This document shows positions 56,769-64,000 of a stretch of 64,000 bases of DNA, in pieces (position 1 is the first letter of the stretch; the number at the start of each line of letters is the position of its first letter). This DNA comes from Phragmites australis (lineage: Eukaryota; Streptophyta; Magnoliopsida; Poales; Poaceae): contig NC_084933.1 in the NCBI RefSeq assembly GCF_958298935.1, forward strand, positions 25,878,334 to 25,942,333. The letters are read 5' to 3'. The notes beneath the pieces were generated by a model that was given only the letters and a program-made list of their open reading frames with translations, had not been told where the DNA came from and did not search any database. The position numbers were made by a program, and so were the translations under genes.

Positions 56769-58213
56769 TGTCGAAGGATTAACTCCTGTCGCAGGGATCC
56801 CGAGAGACCCATTTTTAGAGATTCGGCCGGAGGGATGATCCTGAATAAGTTCGTCGGAGAAATAAATGGGAATGAATGCAACGGCCGGTGGGGGGGGTGT
56901 TGACCTAGTGCAAGAAGAAGTAAATGCACCGGAATTTAGACAGGTTCGGACCGCACGGGGGCGTAATACCCTACTCCTGTATGGATGCTATAACTGTCTT
57001 GAGGAAGTCCCTCAAAGATGTTGCTGGTTACAAGAATATTGGCCTATCTAAGAGCTTGGAGCTCCTTGTTCTTCGGCTGGAACTGGGCTCAGCCTTACTC
57101 ACAGTGTTTCTCTTGCGCTGTGTTCTTCGTGTCGGCTCTTAGTCTCTGTTTTGCTATTCTTCGTCTCTTGTTCTGTCGCCCTTGCTTCTGTGTCGCCGGC
57201 TGTTTTAAGTACTCGCCGGCCGCGACATGCCCCGAACGGAAGGAGGCGGCTCGAGTTCTGAGACACCATAAATGGAAAGGGCGTCATCATTTCTTCTGGG
57301 CGAAGTGACCGGAGGTGGAAAATGCGTCGCACGCCCGGTCACCCGTCACCATAAATGCCCTGGCAACGGGCGCCGTGGAGAGGGCCCACCGGGCAGCCGC
57401 AGAGCAACCCGGCGTGCCCGTCCTATCTTGTTCCCCTGCCACAGCAGCGCGGCAGACGGAACGCCTTGATCCTTACGTCGTTATCCTGAGACAAGCCGGA
57501 TGGCACGGGACGGGACCCGTGCAATTAATGACCCCACGCCTCTTTGCCAAAACATGGCAGGAACTGACGCTGAGCGTGGCGGGAGCAGTTGGAGGTGTCA
57601 GGCCCCGCACGCTCATTAAATACGGCCTCGGGCCTCCGACTGGTTGACACCTCATCGGTAGGCCCCTCGGGGGTCTTTCTGGGTCGTCGGGGTACCGAGT
57701 GCTCGGGGGTACTATTCACATCCTCGAGCACTCTCTCCCGAGAATGCCTATCCTTGTCCTCGGGGTGCTGGGTGCTCGGGGGTACTGTTCACATCCCCGA
57801 GCACTTTCTCCCGAGCACTCTTGCACGGACTCTCGGGGAACCAAGTGCTCGGGGGCTGCCGCGTGCAGCCCCGAGCACTCTTGTACGGATCCTCGGGGAA
57901 CCGAGTGCTCGGGAGCTACCGCACGTAGCCCCGATCACTCTCTCTTGGAACTTAGCTCTTCTGATCGTCGGGGGACTAGGGTGCTCGGGGGTGACCGTAC
58001 ACCTCCTCGAGCACTTTCTTCCCGGTACTTGGATTCCGTGGATCATCGGGGAACTGGGGTACTCGGGGGGCCACCGACCGTGGCCCCGAGCACCTTCTCC
58101 CGGGACTTGACATTTTCTCATCCTACAGGAGAGACCTCGCGGGATGACGCTATGTGGCGGATGGCTGGCCTGGCCTCGGGATTCGGAGACTCCTGGTTCC
58201 TGATACACCGACA
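56769..58213 (-). mobile_element. Solo LTR (Gypsy-type) inserted in the MULE transposase
   Basis: Flanked by perfect direct repeats CACTC (56764-56768 and 58214-58218). In its own orientation (minus) it begins TGTCGGTGTATC and ends CCTTCGACA, so it has proper TG/CA ends. Only one LTR is present between the duplications, so the internal part was lost by LTR-LTR recombination. It contains 'acaggttcggaccgcacgg...gcgtaatacc' and an array of GC-rich hairpin units. 1,445 bases. The superfamily is inferred from LTR style only. Confidence 0.9.
57690..58100. repeat. Array of six GC-rich hairpin units inside the solo LTR
   Basis: Each unit of roughly 60-75 bases has 'gtgctcggggg' and then its complement 'ccccgagcac' after 10-20 bases. 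Units start near 57698, 57769, 57845, 57903, 57979 and 58048. Each can form a cruciform or stem-loop. Confidence 0.8.
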
Positions 58214-60596
58214 CACTCCGTATGCTCAACTCAAGGGAAAACTGCTACCACAACCTCACATATCCCCACGCCAGCATCAGTGCATATGGCAAGATCTGGT
58301 GGGCTCCCAATAGCTTCTCGTAGCCTTTCCATGAACCATTGCCAAGCCTCAGATGATTCTTACTCCACAACTGTGAACATCCAGTTGTGGCCATCAAAAG
58401 CACAACCAGTAGCAAGCTGTCCTCAAAACTTTCCTATAATCATGCATAAAACAAAAATAAGTACTCAACCATCAAAACAATGTATGAAGTGTATAGAGCA
58501 AAGTATAGAGTGTATCTATCAATATAGTGCTATCAATACTCAAGAAAGGATGACAACCATTAAAAAATCCATCAACACAGGGCTTGAGAGCAACAAATAC
58601 CCTCCTAAAGCAATGTTTGCCCTTCACCACCTCCCCATCTATTGCAACTATAGAGCCAAGGCGTCTCTTTTCCACTTTAGCCTTGAAGCTGTATAGTTTC
58701 TCAAAACAATCTTCCGATAAACCATACAATTTATCCAATACAATACTCTTGCTAGCATGAACTCGTTTGTAAGGAATGTGAATGTCATACTTACCATGCA
58801 ACCTCCTTTTTAACTCACTTGCTCCAATAGTAACATCTTCCCTGAGCCAATATATAACTCTGTCACATATCCAAGCCTTTGTAGCATTCTTCACCTTCTC
58901 ACTTCTCTGTGTGCTAGCACAATTATGCCGTACATGGTGCTTCCGAACCTTTACTGTACAAAATAAAAATGATTAGAGAATAGAAACAACATAGAGAATA
59001 GAAATAACATGGAGAATAACAACATACATATAATACCTGAAATGTTGACTTGTCCATCATTAGTTTTTGCATAACTGAACCACTTGCATCCCTCTGTTGC
59101 ACAATGATCCCTAAACCTCCCAAGTTCACTCTTGTCAATGTTAAAAACAAATTCCTTTTTAATTACATATTTTGATATTGCAATCCAAAATTCATGAATG
59201 GATGAGAATGTTGTGCCTACTTTCAAGACTGGATTTTTCTTGCCATGCACAACTACATGAATGAAAATATTGTCATCTTCTGTGCCTTCCCAATCAGCAT
59301 CATCAACACCCTCCTTATCACTCTCTTCACCACCCTCCTTGTCACCACCCACATTTGGAACTACCACAACATTGGTACAAGCTACAACAACATTAGTAGG
59401 GACTGCATCAGCATCATTAGGACCCAAGTAAAGGCCCTCATCATCCACACCAACATATTCTGGCACATAATTCAGACCCAACAATTCAAGCGCGTCAACC
59501 TCTTCCACCTCATCCATTTCATCAACCTTTGAGGAGGTGGTGGTGCTGCGAGTGAGGGAGTACATGGAACACCAATGCTTGATTTTATAGCTTGAGGGTT
59601 GGGCTGAGAAGTAGGCACAATATTATCAAATTCAGCTATATCATGTACAATCACTTGCAATAGAGGCTTCCTTATCTCCCAATATTGAGAAAATGCATTG
59701 AGCAAGTCACTATCAAAAACAATCCGAGCATACTGTTTGTTGTTTTTGTCCCAAAATACATGAAACTCTTTTTCCTTACCATGCTTAATCTTTGCATCTA
59801 GGTCTGCCAAAAAATCAACCAAATTTGTAGTATCCTAATCTACTATCAATTTTACATCCTCAGTTATATGGTAGCTCAACATATGCAGGAACTCTAATGG
59901 CAACTCTACAAGGTGAGCTACGATCCAACCTACATACGAAAATGAAAATCCATCAAACATTTTTGCAGGACATATGAACCCTAAACCTTGCACAAAAATA
60001 AATTGAAGAGACTTACCCCTTGGGAACCCATGATAGATTGAGCTTCTTCGGTGAATCGAGGCTTCGCATGTGCCCTGGGGACTTCATCCTTCCACAACCC
60101 CCTTTCACCTCGGGTAGCTCAAGGTCTCGGCGCGTGCCCTACCGAATGGAGGCCTCGCACGCGCCCTATGGGGAGGAGGCACCTCGGGGTCTTGACGCTC
60201 GGGGGTGTGCAGTTCCGAAGGCTTGGGCGGAGAGGAGCTGGCCGCGGGTGTGCTCGAAGGCAGCAAGGGCCTGGCCGTGGCCGTGCTCGGCCTCGAGCCT
60301 GCGATTGCTCCTGCCATGGGGGCTGCACGTGGAGGGGTCGCGTGAGAAGGGGGTTGCATTGGGTCGGGTAGGGAGGCGATTGCACTCAAGAAAGGACAGT
60401 ACCTATGATGGACGCACGAGGAGGAGCTCTGCGAGGAGGGGGCGTGCGAACTAGCGTTGTCGCCCTCGGTGGATCAGGGAGAGGTGATGTCAGCCCCGGT
60501 GGATCACGGAGAGCTAGCGGCGTTGGCCCCAGTGGATCAGGGAGAGGTGGCGGCGACAAACCCTCTATTGGGTTGCCTAGCGAGGTGGCAGCGTTC

Positions 60597-60599
<3 letters not shown>

Positions 60600-60662
<63 letters not shown>
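60600..60662 (+). repeat. (TG)n microsatellite, about 31 units
   Basis: Uninterrupted TG dinucleotides. The open frames through it on both strands are artefacts of the repeat. The GC-rich block before it (60020-60560) has no recognisable product. Confidence 0.98.
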
Positions 60663-60665
<3 letters not shown>

Positions 60666-60905
60666 TGTTGAGGTGTATGAGTATGCGGATCGATCATAGA
60701 GCTGAGGGCAGTTTGGGCATAAGTAAAATTGTAACATAGAGATGAGGGCAGTATGCGGATCGATCATAGAATGAAATGGTTAACGATGGACTTTCTAACT
60801 TTCTAGATGAAAATCGGCAAATAAGGGATCTAGTTCCAAAATATGGGTACGTGATTGAAGTTGATTCGAATATGGATAAATAAGGGAGTCGGTTGTAAAA
60901 CGGGG

Positions 60906-62094
60906 AAAAAAGTAATTTGTTGTATATAAAAAACCTGGAGGGCAGCGATTGTCTCACAGCGGTGCAGGCTTTTAGCGAGTGCAGCTATCAACTCGATCGC
61001 GATCAATTTGGAGAATGGCAACGTGCGGACAATGCCGAGTCGGAGGAAAGATTTGAAATGAAGCACCATCGTTAGACTGTGTGAAGTTTTTGAAGTGCTT
61101 GAAGGTTTGATGTTCAAAGATGGTTTTCTGTATAAAAGGATTGCACTTAATTAATTTATCTAGTGCTCGCAACTCGCAAGCCGCATGGTTGTTGTGTCAA
61201 TGGGTCTTAGTTCTTTGATTTACCGGGGGATGCAACCAACGGAGACTAAGCAAATATGCGGGCAAATGAACAATTAAAAGGCACGTGCTAGTTTCTTCCT
61301 GCGATTTACAATATACTGTTCTGGTTAGAGCTGTCACACGCTCATGTTCCAAAATCCAAGCTGTGGCTTGCAACTTATAGGATTTAGATCAGGGGATATA
61401 GGGAATTTAGCGCTTAAGTATCTAACAAAATTTCAGAACCTAATAAGATCTCTCGAGGGGGAACTGGAAAAGGGAAATTTTTGCACAGGGTGGTCGGTAA
61501 ATGAAATAACGACCATCCCGTTCGCCTTGGCTCGCCGCTGGGGCGCGCACCCTGAGAGCAATCCGCCGTATCACGCCATTCGCGAAGACGCCAAGGAGCT
61601 CTCTCCGGTGCATGACGCCATTTACAGGCCTTCCTCACACGGCGCGAAAGGTCTGCACCTTGACCGAGCGTTGGTGCACACTCATCTTGTGTGTGCAGCG
61701 CCTGTATGGGCCATCCGGCACGAAGGCTCTCTCAGGCCTTGTGTTGGGTGCTTAATAAAAAAAATCCCACATGGCCCGATGAGGATTTGAAATGGTCATC
61801 ATGAATCCTAGCAAAACCCTGAAAAATAAATTTCTACATTTGGAAATTGGAAAGGGAGCAAGAGTATGAAACACAAGTTTGTCCAGCCATTGACTCCAGG
61901 GCGTTCAATGGCACCGTCGCAAGAAGCTTAGCCGGACCACGACTTGAAGCTCATGTTCGCCGAGGCGGCATACCTCCTGCTCACCATTGTCATCGCTCCA
62001 CCTCCACATGGACAACAACATGATCGTCATACATCAAAACCATATGATCTGATCTGTTTTGAGGAAAAAAGAGGAAGGAGTCGGAGGGATAGGA
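60906..62094. other. Intergenic gap
   Basis: The plus-strand frame 61344-61790 (148 residues) has no domain I recognise and an irregular composition, so I do not call it. Nothing else is supported. Confidence 0.3.
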
Positions 62095-62377
62095 TCATGC
62101 GGATGCGGAGGCGGTGCAGGAGTGGTAGAGCTTGCAGAAGACGTGGAGGCTAATGACAAAGCCGATGAAGCAAAGCGACATGACGAGCACCATGGTGGGA
62201 GAGAGATGCAAGCCTGGCGCCTCATCGGTGTAGAAGCACAACATGTTGCCACCGCCACCGCCGGAGAAGCCCCCTCCTCCACCGGAAGCGGTGGCGTGAC
62301 GACAACACATGCCGATGGCGACGGTGAGTGTGCCACTGAGCCCGACGATGGTAGGGCGAGAGCCGACGGTACCACCG
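62095..62377 (-). pseudogene. Sec61-beta-like pseudogene
   Basis: The minus-strand frame reads GSRPTIVG, then a glycine-rich linker ([13 protein letters not shown]), then [18 protein letters not shown], the membrane segment VVL-type [19 protein letters not shown], and CKLYH. This is the tail-anchored beta subunit of the Sec61 ER translocon (about 80-110 residues in plants). The frame upstream of GSRPT runs into a stop with no Met, and usual residues are changed (FGKLYR to FCKLYH, NMLRFY to NMLCFY). The first Met inside (62310) would give only 71 residues lacking the N-terminus. There is no intron. It is most likely a decayed copy; a short expressed protein cannot be excluded. Confidence 0.8.
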
Positions 62378-63728
62378 ATGCAGGATTAGGACTGTGAGGA
62401 GGAGCAGGCCATGGCCATGGAGGGGGCGAATCCCACGCAGATACGTGAGGAAGACAAATCGAGATTTGAGAGATCGAACAAGCCAGAGACGACGGAGATA
62501 ACTTTTCATGTGCCAAAAGACGTTTTTTTCCCGTGGATGGAAAGGGAATGGAGTAAAACGGCCCGTAGATCTTTCAGCTCGCTCTGTATCCAAATAGCCA
62601 CTTGGGCTGGAAGGGGGAATATATCCAAGAGCCTAGGATCCCATTGGAGAATGGAGTATCCAAATAAGCCCTAAGGGAAGGGGAGGGACCGGAGGGAACG
62701 TGATGTCACATATCAGGGAAAAAACTCATGCTGTGTGATAAAAGTCACTGAACGATCATAGTAGTATGTAAGCACAATCGGATGGTGGTGCCCGCACTCT
62801 CAGGATAAGTTACCCGTGAATTGCGAAAGGAAAAAAAAGTTCCCCATGGACACCAGTAGAAGCAATTTCTAAAAGGTTAGGTGCCTAATTGGCGTAATCG
62901 CCTATGTATAGATACGAACATAAGTACATGCAATCCATGACAATCACAATGCTCAAACACTGGGATGCTGCGCAAGTATACGATTTGCGTGTCCTAAAAA
63001 AAGTAAACAATTTGCGCCAAGTTTCATTAAAATTTGTGCTGAGTACATAGTTTCATTGCCGTTCAGTCCGATCAGGGCCAGCCTTCTAGATCCTGAGCCA
63101 AATCTGTCCCTTAGTCAACCGTAATTAACACCGACGCATCAACCACGGCAGTGTGGCAGTAAACAATGGGCTAACCATTTTTTAAACCCTGAGCTAATTG
63201 CAGACAGTGCTTCCCCAGTATCGATTCCACGGGCACCAGCTCGCCTCCCTGCTTCTCCCTCTGCTGTTAGTGTTGACCCCTCAGGCTCATGCTCGTTCAG
63301 CTCTCCATGATCCAAGATGCAGCAGAAATCAATGAATACCTCGAGCATTTTTAAATAGACGCTCCAAGGTCTTCAGTTATACTTCAGGATATCTGCAAAC
63401 TATTGCTTCCTGATGCCGGTGATTCGGAGAGGACGGTTTTTATGTATGACGAAGAGTTACCTGACGATTTCTCCCCTGAGACGTCCCGACTAATCGCCGT
63501 TGCCGATCTATTTAGGCCGTCGATTTGTCGTTGACGCGCCGAGCGCCGAAAGGGCCTGGTGGACGATCTGTTCGAAGGTTTGGGGAAACGTGAAATCACA
63601 AAGCTGCCTTTGAATGGTCGACTGCTGGCAAATGATCGGGAAATGCAGTAAAAACATCATGTATGAGACTGTGAGAAATACAGCAAGGAAAACAAGGCAG
63701 CGAGAAGCCGAGAACGGATGGTATTCAC
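62378..63728. other. Intergenic gap and probable GT47 intron or 3' region
   Basis: 62380-62670 continues Sec61-beta-like flanking sequence and ends in 'atccaaataagccc', a phrase typical of grass MITE ends. 62700-63400 shows no gene. 63510-63728 stays open in the GT47 frame but past a good donor. Confidence 0.35.
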
Positions 63729-64000
63729 CTTCACGCGCAATGCTCCACCGACGCCGTTGGAACCGCTTCAGCACGCCGCTCAGCGCCACGTCCAGCGCAT
63801 CCACCATGCCGTCGCCGAGCCCGTCGGATGACGACGCGTACACAAGCCTCGGGATCATCTCCACCACGCGCTCCTGCATCCCCCGCACCTGCCGCTCGCT
63901 GAACCCCTCCAGAAGCTCCCGCACGCTCACGTTGCCCACGCGCAGCGCCTGCCGGTCGATGAACACCGACCATTCCCTCTCCTCGCCGCGCGACCCCGCC
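63729..64000 (-). CDS. GT47 exostosin-family glycosyltransferase, C-terminal part
   Basis: Partial gene running off the window end. On the minus strand it reads EWSVFIDRQALRVGNVSVRELLEGFSERQ, then MQERVVEMIPRLVYA, then DALDVALSGVLKRF. This is the C-terminal signature of MUR3/KATAMARI-like GT47 proteins, Golgi type II membrane enzymes that add sugars (often galactose) to wall polysaccharides such as xyloglucan. A donor GAAG|GTGAAT at 63728 fits an exon end. The frame also stays open to 63508 without splicing, so the true C-terminus is unresolved. Catalytic and membrane parts are outside the window. Confidence 0.85.

Larger units (their letters stand above)
55620..59830 (-). pseudogene. MULE (MuDR-family) transposase, broken
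   Basis: Read on the minus strand. 59822-59540 is the N-terminal module (FHVFWDKNNKQYARIVF). The frame then slips near 59540 into DEVEEVDALELLGLNYVPE and on to the MuDR DNA-binding region (EFVFNIDKSELGRFRDHCATEGCKWFSYA). After an intron at about 59035-58952 comes AWICDRVIYWLREDVTIGASELKRRL and the start of the DDE core (CVDGFFNGCHPFLSIDST). The core continues with stops as AFDGHNWMFTVVE, WFMERLREAIG, LAICTDAG. The solo LTR interrupts it between TECV and ECMRHMVINFRKK. Next come NNLAECFNNW and the SWIM zinc finger (CTCRRWQVTGLPCSHKKI, about 56280-56200). It is dead: frameshift, stops and insertion. Confidence 0.88.
55262..60905 (-). mobile_element. Mutator-like element (MULE), degenerate, with nested solo LTR
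   Basis: Extent is set by the transposase remains (55620-59830) plus repeats of 'cccttatttgcc' in opposite orientations at both sides (55268 and 55347 on the left; 60822 and 60880 on the right, complementary strand). True terminal inverted repeats and a 9-base duplication could not be fixed by eye, so both ends are tentative. Confidence 0.5.

Noticed and set aside
60386..60767. Open frames containing long VCVCVC or THTHTH runs
   Set aside because: Pure products of the (TG)n microsatellite.
1..64000. tRNA genes, rRNA genes or CRISPR arrays
   Set aside because: No cloverleaf with conserved boxes and no spaced identical repeats were seen. A CRISPR array would not be expected in a plant nuclear genome.

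Overview
This window is nuclear DNA of a grass (Poaceae). The signs are spliced genes with GT-AG introns, GC-rich coding exons with grass-type homologues, and a dense load of grass-type transposons. From memory, the neighbouring pair SPX-MFS then CCS matches the rice chromosome 4 genes OsSPX-MFS1 and OsCCS, so the gene backbone looks collinear with that region. The species cannot be fixed from the sequence.

Layout. 1-5.4 kb is decayed Ty1/copia DNA (the end of pol plus long LTR-like sequence). 5.4-22.4 kb is one very large gene for an SPX-MFS vacuolar phosphate transporter. It has a TATA box, two inferred leader exons, a miR827-complementary site in the leader, a 5 kb leader intron holding an antisense DUF247 fragment, and ten coding exons. 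A 6.8 kb LTR retrotransposon sits in the second coding intron, three bases after the exon. 23.2-24.1 kb holds a MIR399 hairpin with a TATA box and GNATATNC (P1BS) sites upstream. 26.2-26.4 kb is a broken ribosomal protein S11 fragment. 28.3-33.1 kb is the copper chaperone CCS (six exons, with a miR398-type site in the last one). 33.4-35.7 kb is an intronless subtilase on the minus strand, convergent with CCS. 36-46 kb is a transposon-rich gap with a foldback MITE, a LINE split by a Helitron-like element, and an inverted second Helitron copy. 46.75-52.14 kb is a complete PIF/Harbinger element with TAA target duplications, imperfect TIRs, a Myb/SANT-type ORF1 and a DDE transposase broken by a single stop codon. 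52.6-54.4 kb is a four-exon cytochrome P450. 55.3-60.9 kb is a degenerate MULE carrying a solo LTR with a perfect 5-bp duplication. 62.1-62.4 kb is a Sec61-beta-like pseudogene. The window closes inside a GT47 exostosin-family gene on the minus strand.

How the genes fit together. The most interesting theme is nutrient homeostasis under microRNA control in about 27 kb. A vacuolar phosphate transporter carries a miR827 site and is followed by a MIR399 locus with phosphate-starvation promoter motifs. Next comes CCS, which delivers copper to Cu/Zn-SOD and carries a conserved miR398 pairing site. The other host genes (subtilase, P450, GT47) are secretory or ER proteins with no evident link to these.
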